NCBI GenBank assembly: GCA_036271555.1
Contig: DATBAK010000085.1
Span: 62,001 to 126,000, forward strand
Length of the DNA: 64,000 bases
Reading direction: 5' to 3'
Source of the DNA: Acidimicrobiia bacterium
Lineage (GTDB): Bacteria > Actinomycetota > Acidimicrobiia > IMCC26256 > PALSA-610
The notes below the pieces were generated by a model, which saw only the letters and a list, made by a program, of their open reading frames with translations, was not told the origin of the DNA and ran no database searches. This document shows, piece by piece, positions 9,577 through 17,292 of the stretch. The translations under genes were made by a program, and so were the position numbers. Each line of letters begins with the position of its first letter. The first letter of the stretch is position 1.

Positions 9577-11220
9577 ATGGCCGGGTTTGCAAAGTTCAGA
9601 GGCTGGCGCCCGCGGTACGCCGCGGTATTCGGCGCGCTCCTCGGCGGTCTGCTCGTCACCGCGCCGGCCTGGGGCGCACCCTCGATCGCCCGCCTCGTGA
9701 CGACGACCGGCAGTGAATCGCCACGAGCGACCGCGGCCGGGCCCCCCGCCCGGGTGCTGCTCATCGGCGACAGCGTGATGGACCAGCAGGGCAACCCCGC
9801 CGCGTTCGTGCTCCGCCAGGCGGGCGTCGACGCGCGCGCCGAAGGCTGGTGGGGAACGAGTCTCCTCACGACCGACCAGTACGACTTCGGCCATTCGAAG
9901 CTCGACGGCGGTTGGTTGAAGGAGGCGCGGCACCAGGTCGACACGTTCGACCCGCAGGTCGTCGCGGTCTACCTCAACCACAACTACTTCCCGCCGCACC
10001 CGCACGACGCGGCCGGTCGCCCGATCGAGGACCTCTGGTCGCCGTCGGGACAGACGATGCTGCACCAACAGGTGCTCACACTCCTCGCGATCCTCCGCAG
10101 CCGCGGCGCGCAGGTGCTCTTCGTGACGCCGATCCCCGCGGGCGCGTCGAGGGCGAGCCCCGATCCGAACGTGTGGGATCCGATCTGGCACGGCTATCTC
10201 CCCGTGCTGCGCGCGTTCCACGTTCCGATCATCGATGCGGGCCACGCGCTCGCCGCGCCCGATGGCCATCGCACCGAGACCAAGCCCGACTGCAGCGGCG
10301 CGCCGACCCTCGTGCGGCCGCCGGCCAACCTCCATCAGACGCGCTTCGGCGCGTCACTCACCGGCACGGTCGACGCGCAGTACATCGCGCGCGTCGTGCA
10401 CGTGAGCCTGCGCGACGACGTTGCACCCGGCGACCGCACGGTCGCGCTCGTTCCGAGTCCCGCGAGCGGGTACTGGCTCGTCGGTTGCGATGGCTCGGTG
10501 TATCGCTTCGGGGGCGCGGCGACGGTCGCGGGCGCGCACTCGCGCGTCGTCGGGCACGGTGGAGTGGTCGGCGCGACCGCGACCGCGAGCGGTCACGGTC
10601 TCTGGCTCGTCGCGGCAGACGGGACGATCGTCCCGGTCGGTGACGCGCCGCGGATCGCGTTCACGGCGCGTCCGTCGACGCGACTCGCCGCGATCACGGC
10701 GACGCCGGCGCACACGGGTTTGCTCGCAGTCGGCACGAACGGCGCGGTGTACGCGGCGGGTCACGCGCGTGTGCTCGGCGGCATCTCGCGCCTCGCGCAC
10801 GCGCCGGTCGTCGGCTTCACCGCGACGCCGGATGGCAAGGGCTACTGGATCGCCGGCCGTGACGGCGGCATCTTCTCCTTCGGTGACGCCCGCTTCTTCG
10901 GCTCGATGGGCGGCGTGAAGCTGCAGGGCGCGATCGCCGGCATCGCGTCGACGCCCGACGGCCGTGGTTACTGGCTCGTCGGAGCCGACGGCGGCATCTT
11001 CTCGTTCGGCGACGCGCACTACTGGGGCAACGGGCGCTGGACGAGGCCTGCCTACCCGAACAACCTGTTCACCGCCGCGCCGGGCCCGACCGTCGCCATC
11101 GTCGCCGCGCCGGGAGCGCGCCAGGGCTACTGGACGCTCGCCGACACCGGCCGGGTCACGAACCACGGCGGCGCGAGCGGAAGCGCCGGCGACAACAACC
11201 TCGCGCTGAACACGCAGTAA
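9577..11220 (+). CDS. Secreted SGNH/GDSL hydrolase with GYW-type propeller-like repeats
   Basis: 547 residues. A signal peptide (basic start, hydrophobic AAVFGALLGGLLVTAPAWG) is followed by an SGNH domain: RVLLIGDSVMDQQG with the predicted nucleophile Ser66, and VVAVYLNHNYF and LFVTPIPAG as later blocks. From about residue 300 there are six copies of a ~40-residue repeat with the core GYWLVGxDGGIFSFGDA; the fourth and fifth copies are the best preserved and the first and last are diverged. Such repeats are common in exported actinobacterial, especially acidimicrobial, proteins and probably build a beta-propeller for surface or carbohydrate binding. It is divergent from the membrane acyltransferase, so it may remove or transfer acyl groups on a glycan that the neighbour acylates (inference). 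Confidence 0.8.
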   Translation: MAGFAKFRGWRPRYAAVFGALLGGLLVTAPAWGAPSIARLVTTTGSESPRATAAGPPARVLLIGDSVMDQQGNPAAFVLRQAGVDARAEGWWGTSLLTTDQYDFGHSKLDGGWLKEARHQVDTFDPQVVAVYLNHNYFPPHPHDAAGRPIEDLWSPSGQTMLHQQVLTLLAILRSRGAQVLFVTPIPAGASRASPDPNVWDPIWHGYLPVLRAFHVPIIDAGHALAAPDGHRTETKPDCSGAPTLVRPPANLHQTRFGASLTGTVDAQYIARVVHVSLRDDVAPGDRTVALVPSPASGYWLVGCDGSVYRFGGAATVAGAHSRVVGHGGVVGATATASGHGLWLVAADGTIVPVGDAPRIAFTARPSTRLAAITATPAHTGLLAVGTNGAVYAAGHARVLGGISRLAHAPVVGFTATPDGKGYWIAGRDGGIFSFGDARFFGSMGGVKLQGAIAGIASTPDGRGYWLVGADGGIFSFGDAHYWGNGRWTRPAYPNNLFTAAPGPTVAIVAAPGARQGYWTLADTGRVTNHGGASGSAGDNNLALNTQ

Positions 11221-11234
11221 GCCGCGCGCGTCGG

Positions 11235-12185
11235 TCAGCGCGCGTGGTCGCGACTCACGAGCTCGCGCCCGATGCGCACGAGCTCGCGTCGCAATGACTC
11301 GGGACCGACGACCTCGACGGCCGTACCCCATCCCGCGAGCTGCTGCGCGAGCATCGTCGCGCCGGTGCCCGCGATCGTGACGTCGAAGTGACCGTCGGCG
11401 CGCTCGGCGCCGACCTCGAGGTCGTCGCCGAATTGGTAGCGCAGCGGTGTGAGCTCGGCGCGTCCGACACGCAGGTGCCCGCGCATCGTGCGGCGCAGCT
11501 CGTTGACGTTCTCCGCGACGCGATCCCACTCGGCCGCGAGGTCGAAGTCGTCGTGCACGACGACGGGCTCGTCGGTGACCGTGACGCCGCGCACGCGGCC
11601 GACGCGGAACGTGCGTTGCCCCGCGTCGGTGTCGGCAAGCAGGTACCACGTCGCGCCCTTCTTCACGACACCGAGCGGGCTCACGACGCGCGTCGACGCG
11701 CGGCCGCCGCGATCGCCGTACTCGAGCTCGACGCGGCGCCGGGCGACGATCGCGTGCCGGAGCGCGTCGAGATGGCGCGGCTCGTGGGCGCTCGCCCGGC
11801 CGCCCCACGCCGCGGAGTCGATGACGACCGACGTCGACGACGTACGCGCCGCGTCGCGGAAGGGCGCGGGGAGTGCCTGCACGAGCTTGCGCAGCGCGGT
11901 CTTCGCCGCGGGCGACAGTTCCGCCGCGGGCCCGACGAGGAAGAAGAGGGCCTTCGCCTCGGCTTCGGTGAGCCCGCTGAGGTCGGTCCGCGCGCCCCCG
12001 ACGAGCTCCCAGCCGCCGTTGCGACCGGGCCGCGAATAGACGGGCACGCCCGAGGCCGCGAGCGCCTCGAGGTCGCGGCGGGCGGTCTTCACCGACACCT
12101 CGAGCTCCGCCGCGAGCTCGGCCGCGGTCACCTTGCCCTTGGCCTGGAGGACGAGCAGGGCGGTGAGGAGTCGGTCGGCGCGCAC
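11235..12185 (-). CDS. YafY-type HTH/WYL-domain transcriptional regulator
   Basis: 316 residues. The N-terminal DeoR-like winged helix is clear (MRADRLLTALLVLQ, then VSVKTARRDLEALAASGVP). The central WYL domain has VSPLGVVKKGATWYLLAD, and a C-terminal WCX-like extension follows. WYL domains bind nucleic acid or small ligands and these proteins are usually local regulators. GTG 12185 is supported by a TAATCT -10 box 6 nt upstream (leaderless). It is divergent from a DinB-family gene with a palindrome between them, an arrangement seen repeatedly for YafY-type regulators, so DinB-gene control plus autoregulation is the likely job. Confidence 0.88.
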   Translation of the reverse strand: MRADRLLTALLVLQAKGKVTAAELAAELEVSVKTARRDLEALAASGVPVYSRPGRNGGWELVGGARTDLSGLTEAEAKALFFLVGPAAELSPAAKTALRKLVQALPAPFRDAARTSSTSVVIDSAAWGGRASAHEPRHLDALRHAIVARRRVELEYGDRGGRASTRVVSPLGVVKKGATWYLLADTDAGQRTFRVGRVRGVTVTDEPVVVHDDFDLAAEWDRVAENVNELRRTMRGHLRVGRAELTPLRYQFGDDLEVGAERADGHFDVTIAGTGATMLAQQLAGWGTAVEVVGPESLRRELVRIGRELVSRDHAR

Positions 12186-12191
12186 CGGTCG

Positions 12192-12197
12192 AGATTA
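12192..12197 (-). promoter_or_regulatory. -10 element of a leaderless promoter for the WYL regulator
   Basis: TAATCT on the minus strand ends 6 nt before GTG 12185, so the predicted transcription start falls on the start codon. No Shine-Dalgarno is present. Confidence 0.5.
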
Positions 12198-12203
12198 CGC
12201 AGG

Positions 12204-12228
12204 AAACTGCCCAGGAGCTGTCCAGTTT
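12204..12228. promoter_or_regulatory. Imperfect palindrome between WYL and DinB genes, candidate operator
   Basis: AAACTG (12204-12209) and CAGTTT (12223-12228) are perfect 6-bp arms, with further dyad symmetry inside (CCAG/CTG). The site lies just upstream of the WYL-gene -10 and centrally in the divergent region, where an autoregulator would sit. Binding is inferred. Confidence 0.4.
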
Positions 12229-12268
12229 GGGCGCGCATGATGTCCCGGTCCCCAACGAAGGAGCGCCC

Positions 12269-12817
12269 ATGCCCGGTCTTCCCGCCCCCACGAACGACGA
12301 GCGCACCCTGCTCCTGCGATTCCTCGAGCAGCAGCGCGCCGGCGTCCGCAACGCCGTCTTCGGCCTCGACGACGAGCAGGCGCAGACGCGGTCGACGGTG
12401 AGCGAGCTCACGCTCGCCGGCCTGTTGCGGCACGCCCTCGTCGGTGAGCGCAGTTGGATCTCGGTGGCGCAGGGTGGCCCGTCGGCGGGCGATCAAGGCT
12501 TCGGGCTCGCGGCCGGCGAAACGCTCGCGAGCCTGCTCGACGAGTACGACCGCGTCGCCTCGGAGACCGAAGCCGTGATCGCGCGGCTGAGCCTCGACGA
12601 CCCGGTGCCGGTGCCGCAGGGCGTGCCGTGGTTCCCGGACGACATCGACGCGTGGTCCGTGCGCTGGGTGCTCTTGCACCTCATCGAGGAGATCGCGCGC
12701 CACGCCGGTCACGCCGACGTCATCCGCGAGAGCATCGACGGCGCGAGCTGCTACCCGCTCATGGCCGCGGTCGAAGGCTGGCCCGAGACGCCCTGGATGC
12801 AGCCGTGGCGTTGCTGA
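12269..12817 (+). CDS. DinB family (DUF664-type) protein
   Basis: 182 residues beginning MPGLPAPTNDERTLLL. A strong GAAGGAG lies 5 nt before ATG 12269, which decides this start over an in-frame codon 42 nt upstream. The fold is the DinB/YfiT four-helix bundle: the first helix contains LLRFLEQQRAGVRNAVFGL, the second GLLRHALVGERSW with the first metal His, and a late HLIEEIARHAGHADVIRE segment carries the remaining His ligands. Many such proteins are thiol-dependent transferases (bacillithiol or mycothiol S-transferases); here the substrate is unknown. Divergent from the WYL regulator. Confidence 0.85.
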   Translation: MPGLPAPTNDERTLLLRFLEQQRAGVRNAVFGLDDEQAQTRSTVSELTLAGLLRHALVGERSWISVAQGGPSAGDQGFGLAAGETLASLLDEYDRVASETEAVIARLSLDDPVPVPQGVPWFPDDIDAWSVRWVLLHLIEEIARHAGHADVIRESIDGASCYPLMAAVEGWPETPWMQPWRC

Positions 12818-12820
12818 CGC

Positions 12821-13333
12821 TCAGTCGGCGATGGCGGGCGCGCCGCTTCCGGTGTGCGTGCGCGTCGCCGGCAGGCGCCGGCGCACATCGGTCCCGAGCG
12901 CGAGCACGGCATCGCGCGCGGTGAGGACCCGGCCGTTCAACTGCGGCTTCCAGCGCGCGAGCCGCATCACCTGTTCGTTCGTGAGCAGCGCGGCGCGCGT
13001 CACCTCGTAGCTCGCGTCGAAGAGGATCACGAGCACCTCGTCGAAGTCGACGTTGCGGAACGGCGCGAGGTGGCGGTCGTCGATCTGGTCGACGCGGACG
13101 ATGTAACTGCGCACCTGGAGCCGCCGACCGTCGGGCGTCGTCAGATCGTGCGAGGCGCTCTCGGGCGTGATCGCGCCACCGAACGCCTCGTGCGCGAGCC
13201 ACAGTGCGTACTGCTGCTCGGGCGCCTCGTCGGTACGAACGACGCCGCGGTCGCGAAGGGCCGTGAGGACCGCCTCGTGCGTGGCGAGCAGGTCGCGGAC
13301 GGTCAGCTCGCTCATGGCGTCGGCGTCGATCAT
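12821..13333 (-). CDS. Conserved protein resembling DUF6998 (restriction-endonuclease-like) domains
   Basis: 170 residues. The body reads YALWLAHEAFGG, SHDLTTPDGRRLQVRSY, LAPFRNVDFDEVLVILFD, which matches my recollection of the DUF6998 pattern (an Asp followed by GRRxQVK/R, then a hydrophobic strand ending FDEVLVVLFD). If so, the D...QVR element would be a variant PD-(D/E)xK core, with Arg in place of the usual Lys. This is an inference from pattern memory; the protein could equally be called hypothetical. It lies convergent to the DinB gene, only 3 bp away. Start at ATG 13333; an internal ATG at 13315 is an alternative. Confidence 0.6.
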   Translation of the reverse strand: MIDADAMSELTVRDLLATHEAVLTALRDRGVVRTDEAPEQQYALWLAHEAFGGAITPESASHDLTTPDGRRLQVRSYIVRVDQIDDRHLAPFRNVDFDEVLVILFDASYEVTRAALLTNEQVMRLARWKPQLNGRVLTARDAVLALGTDVRRRLPATRTHTGSGAPAIAD

Positions 13334-13406
13334 CGCCTGGTATCGGCGCCGCGTCGCGAGCGGTTGAGCGGGCCGTGCGTCTACGCGTACGCGGGCGCCG
13401 GCGACG

Positions 13407-13967
13407 TCACGAGGGCCCGGCGCTCGCGACGAGCGCGCGGAGCCGGGTGACCCGTTCGTCGTCGGCGCCGAGGTAGTGGACGAGCGCGCCGATCACGAGA
13501 TCGGCGTCGAGCGTGCCCGCGTCGATCATCGCCTCGAGATCCGCCCAGTCCTTCGTGCGGTTGAAGAACGCCTTGAACACGGCGACATCGCTGCAGCCGA
13601 GGAACGGGACGGCGTGCGACGCGAACTCGTGCACGACCGCGCGATCGGCCGCGGCGAGATGGAACGCGGTCGTGTTGGTGAACACGTCGACGGGCGTCGC
13701 CGCCCACCACAGCCGCACCTGCCCGTCGCGCACGCACCTCACGAGATCGGCTTCGGACCACGCGACCTCGTGAGGGAGCGCCTTCAGCACCGCGTCGGCC
13801 TCCTGCTGATCGACGAACACGTTGACGTCGATGTCGACGGTGCCGCGTGCTTGCTGCGTGCACCATGCGAGCGCGAGCGCACCGCCGAACGCGTGCGCCA
13901 GGTGTGCCTGATCGAGCGCGCGGTGCAGCGCCAGGATCTTCTCGACGATCCCGACCTCAGTCGCCAT
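13407..13967 (-). CDS. AbiEii-like nucleotidyltransferase, partner of an XRE regulator
   Basis: 186 residues from ATG 13967. The protein has the minimal nucleotidyltransferase layout: HAFGGALALAWCTQQ, then RGTVDIDVNVFVD, in which the Gly-Gly/Ala and D-x-D residues form the metal and NTP site. A later FLGCSDVAVFKAFFNRTKDW segment, with its invariant Lys/Phe, is typical of AbiEii/AbiGii-type and related DUF-labelled transferases. The start overlaps the end of the upstream XRE gene by 11 bp, so translation is coupled. In toxin-antitoxin and abortive-infection pairs (AbiE, HTH-NTase modules) the NTase is usually the toxin and the HTH protein the repressor or antitoxin. Whether this pair is toxic is not known. 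Confidence 0.8.
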   Translation of the reverse strand: MATEVGIVEKILALHRALDQAHLAHAFGGALALAWCTQQARGTVDIDVNVFVDQQEADAVLKALPHEVAWSEADLVRCVRDGQVRLWWAATPVDVFTNTTAFHLAAADRAVVHEFASHAVPFLGCSDVAVFKAFFNRTKDWADLEAMIDAGTLDADLVIGALVHYLGADDERVTRLRALVASAGPS

Positions 13968-14271
13968 GGCGACCGAACTTCGGGAAGGCCAGCGTGCGGC
14001 GATGACGCGCCGGGAACTGCGACGCGAGCACGAGGGCGTCGACGAGCTCCGCGGAGCGGTCGCGATCGGATGCGACGCGCGGCGTGAGCGACAGCGAGGT
14101 TGTGAACCCGGCCGCCGAGAGCACCCGCTCGAACGTGTCGACCGTCGGAGTGACGCGGCCGGCTTCGTACGCGGCGAGGGTCGAGTGGGACGTGTGGGCG
14201 CGGGCGGCCAGCTCACGGAGGCTGAGCCCGGCGCGGAGCCGGGCCCGGCGCAGCACGGCGTCGGCGTCCAT
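13957..14271 (-). CDS. XRE-family HTH regulator (antitoxin-like)
   Basis: 104 residues with one XRE/Cro HTH: VLRRARLRAGLSLRELAAR, then SHSTLAAYEAGRVTPTVDTF. The remaining ~40 residues are a short tail. It precedes and overlaps the nucleotidyltransferase gene. A 20-bp palindrome sits directly upstream of the ATG and overlaps a TACCAT -10 box, the expected position for an autorepressor site. Small size, order and overlap all fit a repressor/antitoxin controlling a two-gene operon. Confidence 0.85.
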   Translation of the reverse strand: MDADAVLRRARLRAGLSLRELAARAHTSHSTLAAYEAGRVTPTVDTFERVLSAAGFTTSLSLTPRVASDRDRSAELVDALVLASQFPARHRRTLAFPKFGRHGD

Positions 14272-14278
14272 GGGGTCG

Positions 14279-14299
14279 ATGGTATCATTTCAGATACCA
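14279..14299 (-). promoter_or_regulatory. Palindromic operator overlapping the leaderless promoter of the XRE-NTase operon
   Basis: TGGTATCATTTCAGATACCA (14280-14299) has perfect 7-bp arms and a 6-bp spacer. It is an AT-rich island in ~70% GC DNA. On the minus strand it includes TACCAT (14279-14284), a TAnnnT box ending 7 nt before ATG 14271. A protein bound here would block the promoter. Autoregulation by the XRE protein is inferred. Confidence 0.6.
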
Positions 14300-14315
14300 G
14301 GGATGGAAGCTCCGG

Positions 14316-14618
14316 TCAGCCCCCGGCCATCGCCCCGATCACGAAGAAGGGTTCGGTCCCCGCGGCCACCGGGGCCGGGAGGGGCGCGTCCGGCGATTCG
14401 TGCGAGAGGTCCTCTTCGAGCGCGAAGAAGCGCACGAACTTCCGGCGCGCCTTCGTGTCGTGGTCGCGGAGCGTGCCCTCGAGCATCGGATACTCGGCCT
14501 CGAGCGCGTCGAGCACCGAGCGCTGCGTCACCACGCCGTCGACGGCGATCGTGACCTCGCCGTGCACGCCCGCGAGCGTGCGCAGGTGCGCCGGGAGCAC
14601 GATCCGGACCTCGCTCAC
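14316..14618 (-). CDS. MoaD/ThiS-family ubiquitin-like protein
   Basis: 100 residues from GTG 14618. The sequence follows the beta-grasp pattern of MoaD/ThiS ([14 protein letters not shown], then [16 protein letters not shown]) and ends in Ala-Gly-Gly, the C-terminal Gly-Gly used for adenylation and thiocarboxylate formation. Its GTG overlaps the stop of the BNR-propeller gene (GTGA), so the two are translationally coupled. MoaD/ThiS proteins donate sulfur to molybdopterin, thiazole or cysteine synthesis; no such biosynthetic gene is nearby, so this is probably a stand-alone sulfur carrier or modifier with an unknown acceptor. Confidence 0.82.
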   Translation of the reverse strand: MSEVRIVLPAHLRTLAGVHGEVTIAVDGVVTQRSVLDALEAEYPMLEGTLRDHDTKARRKFVRFFALEEDLSHESPDAPLPAPVAAGTEPFFVIGAMAGG

Positions 14619-15730
14619 GGCAGCGTCTGCACCTCGACCGACAACACCGCGGGCAGGTCGCGCACAATCGGCCGCCAAGTGTCGCCGGAGTCGGGCGACA
14701 CGTACACCTGCCCGCCGGTCGTGCCGAAGTAGACGCCGCACTCGTCGAGCGAGTCGACGGCCATCGCGTCGCGCAGCACGTTCACGTAGCAGTGATCCTG
14801 CGGCAAACCCTTCGTGAGCTCTTCCCACTCGTTGCCGCCGGTGCGACTGCGGTAGACGCGCAGGCGCCCGTCGGGCGGGTAGTGCAGCGAGTCGCTCGTG
14901 ATCGGCACGACGTAAATGGTCTCGGGCTCGTGCGCGTGCACGTCGATGGGGAATCCGAAGTCGGTCGGGAGGTTGCCACTCACCTCGTGCCAGTGGTCGC
15001 CGCCGTCGTCGCTGCGCATGACGTCCCAGTGCTTCTGCATGTAGAGCACGTCTGGATTCGAGCGGTGCATCGCGATGCGGTGCACGCAGTGACCGACCTC
15101 GGCGTCGTCGTCGGGAATGCCTTCGGAGTGCAGACCGTGGTTCGTCGGCTTCCAACTCGCTCCGCCGTCGGTCGTACGGAACACGCCGGCCGCCGAGATC
15201 GCGACGAACATCCGTTGCTCGTCGGTCGGATCGATCACGATCGTATGCAGGCACATGCCGCCGGCGCCCGGTTGCCACGCGGGACCGGAACCCTGCTCGC
15301 GCAGCGCCGGCAGCTCACTCCACGTCGAGCCGCCGTCGGTCGAGCGGAACAGCGCTGCGTCCTCGACCCCGGCGTACACCGTGTCGACGTCGGTCGGCGA
15401 CGGCTCGAGGTGCCAGACGCGCGCGAACTCCCAAGGGTGCGGCGTTCCGTCGTACCACTGGTGGGTTCCGGGCACGCCCTCGTAGCGGAACTCGTTGCCG
15501 ACCGGCGTCCACGTCGCGCCGCCGTCGTCGGAGCGTTGGATGAGCTGGCCGAACCAACCCGTCGACTGCGACGCGTACAGGCGGTTCGGATCCACCGGCG
15601 AGCCCTTGACGTGGTACAGCTCCCAGCCGCCGAAGACGGGCCCGGTCACCGTCCAGTCCTCTCGCGTGCCCTCGGCCGTCAGGATGAAGGCGCCCTTGCG
15701 GGTGCCGACCAGGACGCGAACACCACTCAT
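14615..15730 (-). CDS. BNR-repeat (sialidase-like) beta-propeller protein
   Basis: 371 residues. Multiple BNR/Asp-box motifs are visible: [32 protein letters not shown] and SPDSGDTW, spaced as in six- or seven-bladed propellers. It begins [15 protein letters not shown] with no signal peptide, so it is likely cytosolic and probably not a sialidase despite the repeats. ATG 15730 is chosen because AGGAGGAG lies about 7 nt upstream; a GTG two codons earlier would be too close to it. It is the first gene of a coupled pair with the MoaD-like protein, a pairing that suggests a shared function. Confidence 0.82.
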   Translation of the reverse strand: MSGVRVLVGTRKGAFILTAEGTREDWTVTGPVFGGWELYHVKGSPVDPNRLYASQSTGWFGQLIQRSDDGGATWTPVGNEFRYEGVPGTHQWYDGTPHPWEFARVWHLEPSPTDVDTVYAGVEDAALFRSTDGGSTWSELPALREQGSGPAWQPGAGGMCLHTIVIDPTDEQRMFVAISAAGVFRTTDGGASWKPTNHGLHSEGIPDDDAEVGHCVHRIAMHRSNPDVLYMQKHWDVMRSDDGGDHWHEVSGNLPTDFGFPIDVHAHEPETIYVVPITSDSLHYPPDGRLRVYRSRTGGNEWEELTKGLPQDHCYVNVLRDAMAVDSLDECGVYFGTTGGQVYVSPDSGDTWRPIVRDLPAVLSVEVQTLP

Positions 15731-15830
15731 CCGCACACTCCTCCTGCCGGGCGCGCCAATCGGGACGCACCGGTTCGAACCTTTGACGATCGGGCCGCCC
15801 GGAACTCATCGCTGTGCGAGGCTCGGGCCG

Positions 15831-16217
15831 GTGGAGGAGCCCGGCGCACCGATCGAGTGCATCAACGCGGTGACGCTCGTGACCGCCGACATGGCGGCCG
15901 CGGTCGAGTTCTACGAGGCCATCGGATTTCTGACGATCGTCGGCGGGGCAGGAGCCGCGTTCACGACGTTCCGCGTCGGGCCGACGTTCTTGAACTTGCA
16001 GCTCGATCCGTCGGCGCCGAGCCGTCGCGACGTGTGGGGTCGCATCGTGTTCTGGGTCGACGACGTCGACGCGATGTACGCGCGCGTGCAGGCCGCGGGC
16101 CGGCAGCCGGAGATGACGCCGTCGGACGCGCCGTGGGGCGAGCGCTACTTCCATGTACGCGACCCCGACGGGCACGAGCTCAGCTTCGCCCGCTTGCTCT
16201 CGCGTTCGTCTCGCTAG
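15831..16217 (+). CDS. VOC-superfamily (glyoxalase/bleomycin-resistance-like) protein
   Basis: 128 residues from GTG 15831. The fold elements are VTLVTADMAAAVEFYEAIGF at the start, RIVFWVDDVDAMYARVQAAG in the middle, and YFHVRDPDGHELSFAR at the end. The final block carries the Glu metal ligand and the typical DPDGHEL signature of the vicinal oxygen chelate family. Substrate unknown; relatives include isomerases, dioxygenases and drug-binding proteins. Its TAG stop overlaps the opposing stop of the beta-lactamase-family gene by 3 bp (CTAG). Confidence 0.85.
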   Translation: MEEPGAPIECINAVTLVTADMAAAVEFYEAIGFLTIVGGAGAAFTTFRVGPTFLNLQLDPSAPSRRDVWGRIVFWVDDVDAMYARVQAAGRQPEMTPSDAPWGERYFHVRDPDGHELSFARLLSRSSR

Positions 16218-17266
16218 CTCAGGTCGGCGGCGATCGTCGCGAGCCGGTTCGCGCGCATGCCTGCGTTCATCTGATCGTCGGTCACTGCGTTGTTCAGACA
16301 GGCGAACGAGATTCCCGAGTCGGGATCGGCCCACGCGGTCTGCGCGTGCGCGCCTGCGTGTCCGAACGAACGGGGCGAGCACCCCGCGCCGAAGATCGCG
16401 TAGCGCAGGATGTGCTTGCCGTCGTCGCCCGCGACGACGAGACCGAGCGTGCGGTTCACCGGAACGCCCATGAGCGGGTCGGCGAAGGTGCAGCGGATGT
16501 GCGCCTTCGCGTCACGCAGCACGTCGCGGTCCCAGAGTCCGCCGGGGTTGTGCAGCAGCCCTTGGTAGAAGCACGCGAGATCGGCCGCGGTCGCGATCGC
16601 GCCGCCGCCTGGAAGACCGGCGGCGCGCACCCGAGGATCGTTGAGCTGGAGTGCGTGCGGATCGGCGTTGGTCCCGGTCGTGTCGACGAGCACGGCGATG
16701 TCGTCCTGCTGATCGACGGGGATGCCGAGCACGCGCGGCAGGCCGAGCGGCGCGCACACCTGCTGCGCGACGAAATCGCGGAAGTCGACCTCTGTGACCC
16801 GCTCGATGATGTCGATGAGCACCCAGTGCGCGGCGCCGCCGTGGTACTCGAACCGTGTGCCGGGCTCCCACTCGAGGCGCCAGCGCGCGAATTGCGCGCG
16901 TCGCTGGGTTGCGTCGCTGACGTCGGCACGCGTGTCGGCGTTCGGGAAGCCCGATGTGTGCAGCATCACCTGCTCGACCGTGACGCGCTCGAAGCCGTCG
17001 TGCGCGAGCTCGGGTACGTAGTCGCGCACCGGACGCGAGACGTCGACCGAGCCCTCGCCGATCAGCAGCCAGATCGCGGACGCGACGATCGGCTTCGTCG
17101 CCGAGAAGATGCAGAAGCGCGTGGTGTTCGTCGCCGCGCCGAACGTCTCGAACGCGACGAGCTCGCCGGCGCGCGCGACCGCGAGCTGGCACGCGGGAAC
17201 CGTGCCGGAGTCGACGTCGGCGCGCGCCGCGTCACAGAGCTCGTCGATCGTGGTGATGTGGCGCAG
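16214..17266 (-). CDS. Serine beta-lactamase-family hydrolase (EstB/class C-like), start uncertain
   Basis: About 350 residues. The active-site SxxK is in FCIFSATKPIVASAIW; the second motif has Tyr in RFEYHGGAAHWVL; the third is HAGAHAQTAW in place of KTG. LHTSGFPN and LPGGGAIATAADLACFY also match this class C-like esterase group. No ATG, GTG or TTG exists in frame between the neighbour's stop (17293) and the SxxK motif; the only plausible initiation codon is CTG 17266, a few residues before the domain starts. I use that start tentatively; a base error or unusual initiation is possible. Lacks a signal peptide. It may hydrolyse esters rather than beta-lactams. Confidence 0.78.
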   Translation of the reverse strand: MRHITTIDELCDAARADVDSGTVPACQLAVARAGELVAFETFGAATNTTRFCIFSATKPIVASAIWLLIGEGSVDVSRPVRDYVPELAHDGFERVTVEQVMLHTSGFPNADTRADVSDATQRRAQFARWRLEWEPGTRFEYHGGAAHWVLIDIIERVTEVDFRDFVAQQVCAPLGLPRVLGIPVDQQDDIAVLVDTTGTNADPHALQLNDPRVRAAGLPGGGAIATAADLACFYQGLLHNPGGLWDRDVLRDAKAHIRCTFADPLMGVPVNRTLGLVVAGDDGKHILRYAIFGAGCSPRSFGHAGAHAQTAWADPDSGISFACLNNAVTDDQMNAGMRANRLATIAADLS

Positions 17267-17292
17267 GCTAGAACGCGGCGCCGGACCGTGGC

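Noticed and set aside
14615-15730. Calling the BNR protein a sialidase
   Set aside because: Asp-boxes are structural; no signal peptide and no catalytic Arg triad or Tyr/Glu pair could be identified.
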